DNA from: Planctomycetota bacterium
Lineage (GTDB): Bacteria; Planctomycetota; UBA1135; GCA-002686595
Assembly: GCA_020638835.1 (NCBI GenBank)
Contig: JACKHV010000003.1
Span: 310,001-374,000 of the forward strand
Direction: 5' to 3'
DNA length: 64,000 nt
Below the pieces are notes generated by a model, which saw only the letters and a program-made list of their open reading frames with translations, did no database searches and was not told the origin of the DNA. Both the position numbers and the translations under genes were made by a program. This document shows positions 45,133 to 56,563 of the stretch, in pieces. Within the stretch, counting starts at the first letter, position 1; every line of letters begins with the position of its first letter.

Positions 45133-46017
45133 ATGATGCGATCCCTGTGCTGCGCTGCCTTGTTCGCCGGCGCGTTCGTCCCCGTGTCCGCGGCCCAGAA
45201 CGTCGACGTCTCCGGTGACTGGCACGTGTGGAGCGCCACCACTTCGGCCGGCGCGGGCTGCACGCAGTTCATCGGCAACGAGGTGATCTACCACGCCGCG
45301 CTCGCACAAGACGCGCTCGGCAACCTGACGGGAACCGTGACCTACGCCCAGTCGGGAACCTTCGTCGCGCCGGTGACCGGCCTCGTCGTCGGCACGCAGG
45401 TCACGATCAGCGGTACGGCCTTCGCCGGCACGGCGCAGACGGACTTCACCTACACCATGCAGGCGAGCGCGGGGGACAACACGCTGTGGGGCAACTCGGC
45501 GTGGACCTTCACCTCTGGCGCCGGAGTCTGCTCGGGTCAGGACAGCGCCACGGCGCGGCGACTCGACGCGACGCTCTGCGACGACACCGACGGCGGCGCG
45601 TGTCCGTGCGGGAACACGCCGGCGCCCGGGCTGCCCGGAGGTTGCGTGAACTCGACCGGACAAGGCGCGGTGCTCGCGGAGAGCGGCGTCGCGTCACTGA
45701 CCGTGCGCACGCTCGAGCTCTCCGTCACCGGCGCGCGGCCGAGTCAACCCGGCATGTTCGTGCAGGGCTCGACCGCGGTGAGCGTGCCGTTCAAGGACGG
45801 ACGCCTCTGCACCGGCAACCCGACTGAACGACTCGAAGTGGCGTTCACCGACGCTGCGGGCAGCGCTGTCTCGACGAGCGACATCGCGACCGAGGGCAAC
45901 GTGCCCGGCGGCTTCCCGCAGCGCTTCTACCAGTACTGGTACCGCGACCCGCAGCTCAGCCCGTGCGGGACGGGCAGCAACTTCAGCAACGCGCTCGAAG
46001 TCACCTGGCTGCCCTGA
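45133..46017 (+). CDS. Secreted protein with conserved Cys-rich C-terminal module
   Basis: 294 aa. The signal peptide ends near VSAAQ. The N-terminal half is a beta-rich domain without recognised motifs. The C-terminal about 135 residues hold a module shared by three other proteins in this window: ACPCGN, GGCVNSTGQGAVL, the LSVTGARPSQPGMFVQG block, PFKDGRLCTGNPTERL, and a final WYRDP..SPCGTGSNFSNAL. Good ribosome signal (GAGGAGGAGAG). It may serve as a secretion or surface-anchoring module (inference). The paralogue is directly downstream. Confidence 0.75.
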   Translation: MMRSLCCAALFAGAFVPVSAAQNVDVSGDWHVWSATTSAGAGCTQFIGNEVIYHAALAQDALGNLTGTVTYAQSGTFVAPVTGLVVGTQVTISGTAFAGTAQTDFTYTMQASAGDNTLWGNSAWTFTSGAGVCSGQDSATARRLDATLCDDTDGGACPCGNTPAPGLPGGCVNSTGQGAVLAESGVASLTVRTLELSVTGARPSQPGMFVQGSTAVSVPFKDGRLCTGNPTERLEVAFTDAAGSAVSTSDIATEGNVPGGFPQRFYQYWYRDPQLSPCGTGSNFSNALEVTWLP

Positions 46018-46040
46018 GTTCGGCAGGAGCGCGCGTCGCG

Positions 46041-46074
46041 GACGCCCTCTCGCTGTGCGCGGCGGGAGGGCGTC
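46041..46074. terminator. Probable terminator hairpin after the secreted protein gene
   Basis: GACGCCCTC (46041-46049) pairs with GAGGGCGTC (46066-46074). CGCG sequences outside extend the stem with one bulge. No T-run follows. Confidence 0.5.
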
Positions 46075-46231
46075 TCGCGTCGGGGAGGAAGCCGGAGACA
46101 GGAATTCCGCGATTCGGCGTCCAGCGGACCGTCGCCGGCTCAGTGGACGTCGAACCCAAGCGCTGCGTCACGCAGCCGCCGGTGCGGGAGCCGCTTCGCT
46201 CGCGCGCCGGCACGACACCAAGGAGCCCGCC

Positions 46232-47104
46232 ATGCTGCGCCGATCCATCCTCTCCGCACTGTTCTCGCTCGTCGCCTTCTCGACCCTCCCCGCGGAGGCC
46301 CAAGTCGGCGGACACTGGCGCGTCTACGCGCGAACCACGCACGCCGGCGCGCTGTGCGTCCCGCAGGTCGGGGACGAGTGGTGGTACGACTTCAGTCTCC
46401 TGCAGGCGGGGAACTTCGTCTCGGGATCGGCCTGGCGCGCGGACACGGGGGTCTACTTCGGCCCCGTCTCAGGCAGCGTCGTCGGCAATGCGCTCAACCT
46501 GACGATCGTCGAGACGCTCGTCGGGCAGTCGACGACGCACAGCTTCGCGCTGACGCTCGACGCGTCGAACGAGATCTTCACCGGCACGGACAACTGGGTC
46601 TGGACGAACGGCTTGCTCACCTGCAACGGACGCGACACGGTGACGGGCGCGAGAGCGGAGCGACGGTTCTGCTCTGCGGACACGCCGAGCGCCTGCCCGT
46701 GCGGCAACCACCAACCCGCGGGCTCCGTCGGCGGTTGCCTCAACTCGACGGGCAACGGGGCCGTGCTGCACGAGTCGGGCTGGCCGTCGATCTCTTGGGG
46801 CAGCTACGACCTGAGCGTCACCGGTGCCCGACCGAACCAACCGTGCTTGCTGTTGCGCGGCAGCTCGAAGATCGCGATCCCGTTCAAGGACGGACAGCTG
46901 TGCATGGGCAGTCCGACGATCCGTCTGCAAGTCGGGATGACCGACGCGATCGGCGGCGCGAGCTTCCCGGGCGTCTGGCCGGCTCCGCTCGTGCCCTTCA
47001 CGACGGCGCACCATCAGGTGTGGTACCGCGATCCGGGACCCGGCAGTCCGTGCGGGCAAGGGAGCAACTTCACGGACGCGCTGAGCGTCATGTGGTTGCC
47101 CTGA
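46232..47104 (+). CDS. Secreted protein, paralogue with the same C-terminal module
   Basis: 290 aa. The signal peptide ends at AEAQ. Same layout as the upstream gene: VGGHWRVYARTTHAGA at the N-terminus, and the C-terminal module ACPCGNHQPAG, GGCLNSTGNGAVL, LSVTGARPNQPCLLL, PFKDGQLCMGSPT and SPCGQGSNFTDALSVMWLP. AAGGAG precedes ATG 46232. The tandem pair is a local duplication that has diverged substantially in the N-terminal halves. Confidence 0.75.
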   Translation: MLRRSILSALFSLVAFSTLPAEAQVGGHWRVYARTTHAGALCVPQVGDEWWYDFSLLQAGNFVSGSAWRADTGVYFGPVSGSVVGNALNLTIVETLVGQSTTHSFALTLDASNEIFTGTDNWVWTNGLLTCNGRDTVTGARAERRFCSADTPSACPCGNHQPAGSVGGCLNSTGNGAVLHESGWPSISWGSYDLSVTGARPNQPCLLLRGSSKIAIPFKDGQLCMGSPTIRLQVGMTDAIGGASFPGVWPAPLVPFTTAHHQVWYRDPGPGSPCGQGSNFTDALSVMWLP

Positions 47105-47153
47105 GCAGCTCGGACGGAGCTCCGGCCGGGGGGCGCGGGGCGCCGAACGAGAA

Positions 47154-47183
47154 CGCGGGCGGTTCCATGGGGAACCGCCCGCG
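47154..47183. terminator. Bidirectional terminator hairpin between convergent genes
   Basis: CGCGGGCGGTTCC (47154-47166) and GGAACCGCCCGCG (47171-47183) form a perfect 13-bp stem with loop ATGG. Short T-rich stretches flank both sides (TCTTCGTTT after it, TTCTCGTTC on the minus strand), so it could end both the secreted-protein gene and clpC. Confidence 0.7.
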
Positions 47184-47209
47184 TCTTCGTTTCGTGAGTC
47201 GCTTCGGGC

Positions 47210-49738
<2,529 letters not shown>

Positions 49739-49987
49739 GTTCTCCTCGAATGGCTGTCTGGTCTGGTTGCCGAGGCGGCGAGGCTCTGTGGGGAGGTACG
49801 AGCGCCGGCCGCCGAAGCGGATTGCCCGGGTCTGCTCTAGCTCTAGCTCATCGGCCTTCAAGGTCGTGAGGTTGAGCCCCGGCCGCGTCGAGCGGGTTCG
49901 TGACGAGACGATTATGCCGGACTCAGGCGTCCGGATCACCGCATCCGCGGGAGTTCGGGGTGCCCGTCGCTCGCGCGAAAACCCCGT

Positions 49988-50008
49988 GCCGGCAAGGGAT
50001 TAGCCGGC
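49988..50008 (-). terminator. Candidate terminator after the McsA-like gene
   Basis: GCCGGC repeats at 49988-49993 and 50003-50008 pair across a 9-base loop. On the minus strand, ACGGGGTTTTC follows, giving a short T-run. The rest of the 288-base interval before clpC shows no gene. Confidence 0.42.
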
Positions 50009-50026
50009 GGGCGAGGCCGGCGAGGC

Positions 50027-50536
50027 TCAGTCGCCGTCGGCCTCGAGGTGCTGGATCTTGTCCCGCAAACGGGCCGCGTTCTCGTAGGCCTCTTCTCGGA
50101 TCGCGACCTCGAGTTCCTGGCGCAGCTCGGCGAGGTCCTGCATGCGGTTCCACTCCGCCTCGCTCACGCCCGGCAGCCGCCCGATGTGTTGGGTCGAGCC
50201 GTGCACGCGCTCCAGGAGTTCGCAAATGTGGTCGGCGAATGTCTCGTAGCAGCTCGCGCAGCCCAGCCGCCCGCGCCGGCGGAACTCGTCGAGCGTCAGC
50301 CCGCAGCCGTCGCACGTCTTCTGCGCGCGCTGGCTGGAACTCTGTTTGGCGGAGATCTGCAGCAGCTTCCAGATGTCCGCCATCGACTTCTTCTTGCTCG
50401 CACCCGCGAACAGGAGGTTCATGCCGTCCGCGCAGAGCTCGCAGTAGTGGTGCTCTTCGACGGCGCCGGAGGGATCCTCGGCAATGTCGGTGACGTGGAC
50501 GGTAGCCTCGTTCTTGTGGCAGTGCTCGCAGTTCAT
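50027..50536 (-). CDS. McsA-like UVR-domain and zinc-finger protein
   Basis: 169 aa. An N-terminal zinc finger has paired cysteines (CEHC, CELC) and a second pair further on (CDGC, CASC). A C-terminal UVR motif (LRQELEVAIREEAYENAARLRDKIQHLE) follows. This is the McsA layout: McsA activates the McsB arginine kinase and works with ClpC and CtsR. Neither mcsB nor ctsR is seen here, so it may act directly on ClpC. Confidence 0.83.
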   Translation of the reverse strand: MNCEHCHKNEATVHVTDIAEDPSGAVEEHHYCELCADGMNLLFAGASKKKSMADIWKLLQISAKQSSSQRAQKTCDGCGLTLDEFRRRGRLGCASCYETFADHICELLERVHGSTQHIGRLPGVSEAEWNRMQDLAELRQELEVAIREEAYENAARLRDKIQHLEADGD

Positions 50537-50629
50537 GGCGGGTACCGGCGGGAGCGCGGTCGCCCCCCCTATAGCCTCGATCCTCTCGATCGTCGAGGGC
50601 TGCGTTTCGACTCGATCGAATCCGGCGTC

Positions 50630-51487
50630 TCAGTGCGGGTCGGAGAACACGGACCGCGCCGCGCGCAGCCGATCCGCGCCCACCTTCTGGCGGAGCAGGA
50701 TCTGCGCCAGCTCGTGTTGCGGCTCGAGCAACAGCTGGAGCGCCACGTCGATGCTGCCCGCGCCTTCCGGCAGGCTCTCCAGGAAGGCGGTCAGCGTGGG
50801 ATCCACGACGAGCTCGCGCACGGGCGCGGGAGTCGCGTCCACCGTGCGACCGTCGAGCAAGAGACGAGCGCGGTGCGAAGTGAGCCCGCAGGCCGCGCCG
50901 AGGTCCCGATCGGTCTGCAGCGCCGCGAGGACCAGACGCGCCGGTGAGATCGACGGTTCCTCCGCCCGTGACGCCTCGCGCGCGGCGAGCACGAGCAGCC
51001 TGCGCGCGTCGTTCGAGAAGGCGTGGAAGAGGTGCCCCGACTCGACGATCGAGCTGGTCCGACTCGTCGACTCGCCGGCCGCGAGCTCTTCGCGCAGTCC
51101 CGCCTCGACGAGCGCGGCGCGCGCGTCCTGCGTGAGCGACGCGACGGCGCCGTAGAGGACTTCGCGCGGTGCGATGGCGTCGGCGCCGCGCTCGACGGCG
51201 ATGCGGCGCGCGCGCGTGACGGCCTCGACCGCCAGCGTCGAGAAGAGCGTCGCTTCGCCCGCGCCGACGACGAGTATTCCCGGCGAAAGGGCGAGGCTCT
51301 CGACCGCCATGCCCTCGGGATCGGCGAAGGCGTCGAGCACCGCCGCGTGCAGCGCCGAGTCGTCGTCCGCGAAGAGGCGCTCGACGAGGTGTTCGCGCGC
51401 GAGTTCGTCGGCGTGGATCTGGAGTGCTCGGGCACGCGCGGCGTCGAGCGCACGCCGCAGGTAGGGAGACAGTCGTTCGTGCGCCAT
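50630..51487 (-). CDS. Clp N-terminal-repeat-like protein
   Basis: 285 aa, alpha-helical throughout, with Clp-N-like signatures at both ends (SPYLRRALDAARARA with AREHLVERLF at the start; FSNDARRLLVLAAREASR with PARLVLAALQ in the second half). No AAA+ domain follows, so it could bind Clp substrates or adaptors without an ATPase (inference). Its ATG directly abuts a long palindrome that fills the 125 bases to murD. Confidence 0.62.
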   Translation of the reverse strand: MAHERLSPYLRRALDAARARALQIHADELAREHLVERLFADDDSALHAAVLDAFADPEGMAVESLALSPGILVVGAGEATLFSTLAVEAVTRARRIAVERGADAIAPREVLYGAVASLTQDARAALVEAGLREELAAGESTSRTSSIVESGHLFHAFSNDARRLLVLAAREASRAEEPSISPARLVLAALQTDRDLGAACGLTSHRARLLLDGRTVDATPAPVRELVVDPTLTAFLESLPEGAGSIDVALQLLLEPQHELAQILLRQKVGADRLRAARSVFSDPH

Positions 51488-51648
51488 GAGAAGTACGGTA
51501 CCGCGTTCGATTCTTCGGGCTAGCGCCGAGACCGAAGGCCTTTCGCTTCGACCAGGGCGCTGGCCCGAAGAATCGAACGCGGTGCCGTACTTCTCTCGCC
51601 TCGACGGGGGCGCTAGACCGAAGGATCGAACGCGGTACCGTACTTCAG
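51488..51648. repeat. Long palindromic element A2 with a third arm copy
   Basis: The left arm (51488-51527), beginning GAGAAGTACGGTACCGCGTT, pairs with 51556-51595 with a few wobbles (GGTGCC for GGTACC). A third copy of the right arm lies at 51606-51648. The same core occurs in element A1. The copy at 51613-51648 encodes the final ten residues of MurD, and the left arm touches the ATG of the Clp-N-like gene. Confidence 0.83.
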
Positions 51649-53022
51649 GCAGGCGTGGAAGTCGTCCGCGCGCGCCTTGAAGTTCGGGTAGGCGTCGAAG
51701 CTCGAGCACGCCGGCGAGAAGAGGATCGCGTCGCCCTCGCGCGTGAGCTCGAAGGCCGCCGTGACCGCGGTGCGCACGTCGGGCGCGGCGTGCGTCTCGA
51801 TCCCCGCGGCGCGGAAGCGGTCCAGCCAGAGGTCCGCCGCCTGCCCGAAGAGGATCGCGCGCGCCGCGTGCCTTGCGGTCACCTCCAGCAGCTCGCTCGT
51901 GTCGAGGTCCTTGACCTTGCCGCCGATCAGCGCCGTGGTGCCCGTCCCGAGCGCGCGTAGCGCGGAGACCGTCGAGTCGGGCGTCGTCGATACGGCGTTG
52001 TCCCACACGCGCCGGCCGCGGACCGTGCCGAGGTCGGCGAGGCGGTGCGGTAATCCGCGCAAGGCCGGCAACGCCTTCGCCAGCTCGCGCGGAGCGCATC
52101 CCAGCGCGTTCGCGGCGCCCAGCGCAGCGAGCAAGTTCTCGCGCTGGAAGGCCGGCAGCGGCGGCGTCGCATCGAGGGGCGCGAGGTCGAGCGTGCCGCG
52201 GCGATAGCTGCCGGCACCGAACTGCAGCGCGTCTTCCCCCGCGGGCGCGGCGGAGTTCGCGTGGAAGGGCAGCGTGCGCAGACCCGCGGGCAGCGCGTCG
52301 CGCTCGGGCAGCCAGTCCGCGTTCGCGGGCCAGACCACCGTCGCGCCTTCCGGCAGCAGCTCGAGCAGCCGCAGCTTCGCGGCGGCGTAGTCGGCGCGGG
52401 TTCCGTGACGCTCGAGGTGGTCGCTGAGGACGTTGGTGAACAGGGCGATGCGCAACGGCGACTCGCGGCGCGACCGCGTGACGTCGTCGGGGAGCGTCTG
52501 GAGCTGATAACTCGACAGCTCGAGCACGACCAGCTCGTCGGGCTCGATCTCGTCCACTTCCGCGAGCAGCGGCTTGCCGATGTTCCCGCCGAGTCGCACG
52601 CGCTCGCCGCAGCCGGCGAGCAGGTCGGCGAGGAAGCGGCACGTCGAGCTCTTCCCTTGCGTGCCGGTCACGGCCGCGACGGTCCCGGCGACGTGGTCGA
52701 GGAACAGTCCGACCTCGCTGGTCACGCGTGCGCCGTGCTCTCTCGCGCGCTCGATCAGCGGCACGTGCGGCGGGACGGCGGGGTTCACCACGAGCAGCTC
52801 GGCTTGGTCGAAGTCCGCGGCGTCGTGGCGACCGAGCACGAAGCGGACGTCGAGGCCGTCGAGCTCGCGCACGGCGGGCGCCAGCTGATCCGCGTCGCGC
52901 AGGTCCGTCACCGTGACGAGCGCACCGCGACGAGCGAGGAAGCGCGCCGATGCGACGCCGCCGCCGAACAAGCCGAGGCCCATCACCACCGCGCGGCGAC
53001 CGGCCAGGGCGCCCTGCGTCAC
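51613..53022 (-). CDS. murD: UDP-N-acetylmuramoylalanine--D-glutamate ligase MurD
   Basis: 469 aa. The N-terminal UDP-binding domain starts RRAVVMGLGLFGGGVASARFLA. The ATP loop is AVTGTQGKSSTCRF, then NIGKPLL and LELSSYQL, with a late DNAVSTTPDST and IGGKVKDLD. It adds D-glutamate to UDP-MurNAc-Ala in peptidoglycan synthesis. GTG 53022 overlaps the PEGA lipoprotein stop by 4 bases (GTGA). The normal C-terminus ends near DDFHACL; the final KYGTAFDPSV is encoded by the palindrome. Confidence 0.9.
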   Translation of the reverse strand: MTQGALAGRRAVVMGLGLFGGGVASARFLARRGALVTVTDLRDADQLAPAVRELDGLDVRFVLGRHDAADFDQAELLVVNPAVPPHVPLIERAREHGARVTSEVGLFLDHVAGTVAAVTGTQGKSSTCRFLADLLAGCGERVRLGGNIGKPLLAEVDEIEPDELVVLELSSYQLQTLPDDVTRSRRESPLRIALFTNVLSDHLERHGTRADYAAAKLRLLELLPEGATVVWPANADWLPERDALPAGLRTLPFHANSAAPAGEDALQFGAGSYRRGTLDLAPLDATPPLPAFQRENLLAALGAANALGCAPRELAKALPALRGLPHRLADLGTVRGRRVWDNAVSTTPDSTVSALRALGTGTTALIGGKVKDLDTSELLEVTARHAARAILFGQAADLWLDRFRAAGIETHAAPDVRTAVTAAFELTREGDAILFSPACSSFDAYPNFKARADDFHACLKYGTAFDPSV

Positions 53023-53549
53023 GGCTCTACCTCGGTCGTGTCGGGCGCGTGCGTCGCGTCGTCCGTGGGCGCGGAGTCCGTGGTCGACACGGGATCGACG
53101 GTGAGACCCTCCGTCGCCGACTCGCGCGTGCCGGCGGGGCCGAGCGGCCCGGCGCGACGCAGGCGATCCGCGCGACGCAGCAGCGCGTCCAGGTCCGGCT
53201 CGGCGACGTCGCCGCTCTCGCGCGCGAGCACGAAGGTCAGCTCGTAGTGATCCTTGTAGGGGATCGGGTTGATCAGCTCGCTGAAGACGTCGAACGGGAA
53301 GTACGAGTACCAGGGCGCCTTCAGCTCGAAGACCGTGGACTCGCGCCGGAAGCCTTCCTTCTCCAGCGTCACGCGGCGCACCCCGTAGTAGCGGTAGGGG
53401 AACTCGATCGGCGTCTCTCCGACCTCGACGTCGTCGAAGTACACGGTGGCGCCGCTGGGACGCGAGATGACCCGGATCTTGCGGTCCGCTTGGCAAGCGG
53501 TCAGGCCGACCAGGCAGGCCGTCGAGAGCAGCCGGAGGTAAGGGCTCAT
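53019..53549 (-). CDS. PEGA-domain lipoprotein
   Basis: 176 aa. A lipobox LVGLTAC (Cys about 19) predicts lipidation. A PEGA domain follows (VISRPSGATVYFDDVEVGETPIEFPY), common in surface-exposed planctomycete and myxobacterial proteins, then a threonine/aspartate-rich tail (about 130-176). The function is probably structural or carbohydrate related. ATG 53549 puts the signal peptide at the N-terminus. It is coupled to murD. Confidence 0.75.
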   Translation of the reverse strand: MSPYLRLLSTACLVGLTACQADRKIRVISRPSGATVYFDDVEVGETPIEFPYRYYGVRRVTLEKEGFRRESTVFELKAPWYSYFPFDVFSELINPIPYKDHYELTFVLARESGDVAEPDLDALLRRADRLRRAGPLGPAGTRESATEGLTVDPVSTTDSAPTDDATHAPDTTEVEP

Positions 53550-53610
53550 GCGCGCATCGGCTCGGGGCCGGCCCGCGAGGCCCACCGGGGCGCGGGCCAT
53601 CCGCTATGGA

Positions 53611-53700
53611 TGGCGGAGAGGGCGGGATTTGAACCCGCGGTCCCCGTGAGGAGACACCACATTAGCAATGTGGCGCATTCAGCCGCTCTGCCACCTCTCC
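53611..53700 (-). tRNA. tRNA-Ser(GCU)
   Basis: Minus-strand cloverleaf from G 53700 to an encoded CCA at 53613-53611. The acceptor is GGAGAGG paired with CCTCTCC. The anticodon loop TTGCTAA gives anticodon GCU for serine AGC/AGU codons. The T arm is GGTTCAAATCC. A long variable arm, as in all serine tRNAs, lies between the anticodon and T arms. Confidence 0.96.
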
Positions 53701-53974
53701 GCTCTGTGGGGCGGGGATGGTACTCGCGGACCCGGGCATGGGCAAGCGGCGAATGGCGAGCCTCGGGGGGCTCCGGAGGCCCCGCGATCCCGTTCCGCGA
53801 AGCCGCGCAAGCCCTTGTCGAGGAGGCGCTCGGGACGCGTGGCGGAGAGTGTCGCGCGGATCCGGGCACGAACCGCCCCCGCGGACTCGAACCACTGCGG
53901 AAGGAGAGAGGTCTTTTTCCCATCTACACGGGGGCCTGATATTCTTCCCGCCCTGCGTCCCCGCGCAGCTCCGC

Positions 53975-55870
53975 ATGACCTTGCCCTGTCGAGACTTGCA
54001 CGCCCGCCGTCGCGCGGCCTTCGTCCTCTGGCTCACCAACCTGGTGCTGGGGGTCGGGGTCGGTACGGTCTACCTCGGCAAGCTGCAGGACGGCTCCACG
54101 ACGCGCACCATCGTGTTCGTCTGCCTCGCGCTGGTCTCGAGCGTCGCGACGCTCTCGCTGATCCCCGGTGCGATCGCCTGGGGCGTCGTGCGCTGGGTGG
54201 AACGCGTGCGAACGGGCGGGTGGATCCAGGCGTTCGTCGGGTCCGCCTTCCTGTGCCTCTTGTACGCGGACACGGTGGTCTTCCGCATCCTGGGCTACCA
54301 CTTCAACAGCGCGGTGTTGAACGTGATGGTGACCAGCGGCTCCGAGGACGCCGTGCACCTCGGCGGCATGCTGTGGGTCAAGGTCGTCGTGGTCTTCAGC
54401 CTGGTCGCGGCCGTGCAGTACGCCCTCTGGAACGCGGCCTACAAGCACACCCTGAAGCGCGCTCCCGTCGCGCTCACGCCGCCCTGGACGCGACCCGCCG
54501 TCGTCGCGACCGGTGTGCTGATGAGCGTGCTCTTCATCGAGAAGTCGATCTACGCCGCGGCGGACTTCGAGCTCGACCACGAGGTCAACTCGGCGACGCA
54601 GCTGCTCCCGATCTACCCGCGCTTGCACGTCTCGCAGATGCTGCCGGAGGGCATCCGGGGCATGCACTCGACGGCCGCTCCGGTCGAGATCGACAAGCCC
54701 GGCGAACCGCTCGACTACCCGCATGCGGTGCCCGCGATCGACCCGAACGGACCGCGTCCGAACGTGTTGATCGTCGTGATCGACTCGTGGCGCGACGACT
54801 GCTTCACACCCGAGATCACGCCGCGCCTGTGGGAACACGCCAAGGGCGCCCGCATCTTCGAGAACCACCTCTCCGGGGGCAACGGCACGCGTTTCGGCGT
54901 GTTCTCGATGCTCTACGGCTTGCACGGCTCCTACTGGTTCTCCTTCCTCGCGGAGCGTCGTTCGCCCGTGTTGCTCGACGTGCTCGGCGAGGCGGGATAC
55001 GAACGACGCGTGTTCTCCAGCGCCTCGATGGCGTTCCCCGAGTTCCGCGAGACGGCCTGGGTCAACATGCTCGACGCGGTCGCCGACGACCACCCCGGCG
55101 TCGACGCGCTCGAGCGGGACGGGCAGGTCGCCGACGCCGTCACCGAGTGGGTGGGCGAGCGCGACGCGGACCGACCCTTCTTCGGCTTCGTGCTGCTCGA
55201 CGCGGCGCACCAGCCCTACTGCGCGAAGGACGGGCCTTTCCAGCCGGCGGCGCAGGACCTCGACTACATCGAGCTGCGCAACTCCGACGACGCCCAGCTC
55301 GTCGAGCGCATGTTCAACAAGTACCGGAACTCGTTGCTCACTTGCGACGAGTCCGCCGGTCGCATCCTCGACGCGCTCGATGACCAAGGCTTGCTCGAGA
55401 ACACGATCGTGATCGTGACGAGCGATCACGGCGAGGAGTTCCAGGAGCACGGCTTCTGGGGACACACCTCGAACTTCACCTTGGAGCAGGTCGCGGTTCC
55501 CTTCTACGTGCTGGGCCCCGGCTTCGAGCCGGGCGTCGAGACGCGGCCGACGTCGCACCTCGACCTCCCGGCGACCTTGCTCGAGTCGCTGGGGGCCGAT
55601 CCCGCGGTGCGCAGCGGCTGGACGCTCGGCGAGAACCTGCTCGCGCCGCTGGAACGACGCGAGCGCTCGGTCGCCGGCTGGGAACACCTCGGCCTCTACA
55701 CGCAGAGCGGGATCTTCCGCGTCCGCATGGGCGGCACGCACGGCTTCGACGTCGAGGTCTTCGACCGCGACTGGACGCTCACGGCGGACCAGGCGGGGGC
55801 CTGGGCCCTCGAAGGCGAAGCCCTCGGCCGGCTCTCCCGCGAGAGCCGCCAGTTCCTAGCGCCCCGCTGA
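53975..55870 (+). CDS. Inner-membrane sulfatase-family protein, YejM/PbgA-like
   Basis: 631 aa. The N-terminal DUF3413-like region has five membrane helices (about 10-180; FVLWLTNLVLGVGVGTVYLGK). The sulfatase fold begins about residue 255 (VLIVVIDSWRDDC), with NHLSGGNGTRFGVFSMLYGLHGSYW, TSDHGEEFQEHGFWGHTSNF and TLEQVAVPFYV. The layout matches YejM/PbgA, which controls lipopolysaccharide synthesis by binding lipid A and regulating LpxC turnover through LapB. Whether the catalytic threonine or cysteine of true sulfatases is functional is unclear. ATG 53975 precedes the first helix. Confidence 0.8.
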   Translation: MTLPCRDLHARRRAAFVLWLTNLVLGVGVGTVYLGKLQDGSTTRTIVFVCLALVSSVATLSLIPGAIAWGVVRWVERVRTGGWIQAFVGSAFLCLLYADTVVFRILGYHFNSAVLNVMVTSGSEDAVHLGGMLWVKVVVVFSLVAAVQYALWNAAYKHTLKRAPVALTPPWTRPAVVATGVLMSVLFIEKSIYAAADFELDHEVNSATQLLPIYPRLHVSQMLPEGIRGMHSTAAPVEIDKPGEPLDYPHAVPAIDPNGPRPNVLIVVIDSWRDDCFTPEITPRLWEHAKGARIFENHLSGGNGTRFGVFSMLYGLHGSYWFSFLAERRSPVLLDVLGEAGYERRVFSSASMAFPEFRETAWVNMLDAVADDHPGVDALERDGQVADAVTEWVGERDADRPFFGFVLLDAAHQPYCAKDGPFQPAAQDLDYIELRNSDDAQLVERMFNKYRNSLLTCDESAGRILDALDDQGLLENTIVIVTSDHGEEFQEHGFWGHTSNFTLEQVAVPFYVLGPGFEPGVETRPTSHLDLPATLLESLGADPAVRSGWTLGENLLAPLERRERSVAGWEHLGLYTQSGIFRVRMGGTHGFDVEVFDRDWTLTADQAGAWALEGEALGRLSRESRQFLAPR

Positions 55871-56033
55871 TCGCGGGCGCCCCGGGGACCTCTCCGGCGA
55901 GGCGGTGGGTGCGCAGGCGCCTCTCGTGACTCGCGGATCGAGCGTTCCGGAATGTTAGGAAGTTTCTTTCAGCCCGAGAGCCGGAAGGGTCGATCCACAG
56001 GCCGTCGGAATCTCCAGAGGGGTCGAGGGAAAG

Positions 56034-56561
56034 ATGAGAATCAACACAGCGTTCCGCCGAGGGGCCGGCGGCTCCGCGGCGCGTTCCAGGCGCGCGGGAC
56101 TCACGCTCGTCGAACTGATGGTCTCGATCACGATCGTGATGATCGCGGTCGCGGGATCGATCGCGAGCCAGATCAGCGCCGATCGGCTCGTGCGCACGGG
56201 ACAGCAGACGTCGGCCGCGTCGGCCGACCTGCAGTCGTGCATGGAGCGGCTGCGGCTCTGGTCGTACAGCGACCTCGAGCTCGTGCTGCGCCACGCGGAC
56301 GCGGCCGACGCGATCGGGAACGACGCCTTCGTCCCGGATCCGCCGGCCAGCACCGCGGACACTGCGGTCACGAACTACGTCGCGTTGCTCGACACCTACG
56401 ACGACCTGCACCTGCAGGACCAGGTGATCTCGGCCGCCTTCCCGAACTTCGTGCTCGGCGGTGACGTTCCCGATCCGCTCGAGGTCCGACTGACCTGTCG
56501 CTGGACCGACCACCAGGGTCGCAACCGTCAGCTGCAACTCTCCAGCTTGAAGACGAAGTGA
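56034..56561 (+). CDS. Prepilin-like protein (pseudopilin, PilV/GspI type)
   Basis: 175 aa. A basic leader is followed by the prepilin-peptidase site AGLTLVELMVSITIV (Gly before the cut, Glu at +5), with a hydrophobic N-terminal helix of the mature protein. The rest is a soluble domain with two cysteines. It is probably a minor pilin of a type IV pilus or type II secretion system. First of three adjacent genes. Confidence 0.78.
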   Translation: MRINTAFRRGAGGSAARSRRAGLTLVELMVSITIVMIAVAGSIASQISADRLVRTGQQTSAASADLQSCMERLRLWSYSDLELVLRHADAADAIGNDAFVPDPPASTADTAVTNYVALLDTYDDLHLQDQVISAAFPNFVLGGDVPDPLEVRLTCRWTDHQGRNRQLQLSSLKTK

Positions 56562-56563
56562 CC

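Noticed and set aside
49980..49995. CCCCGTGCCGGCAAGG as another palindrome-family core
   Set aside because: Only CCGTGCCG is shared; no long inverted arms surround it.
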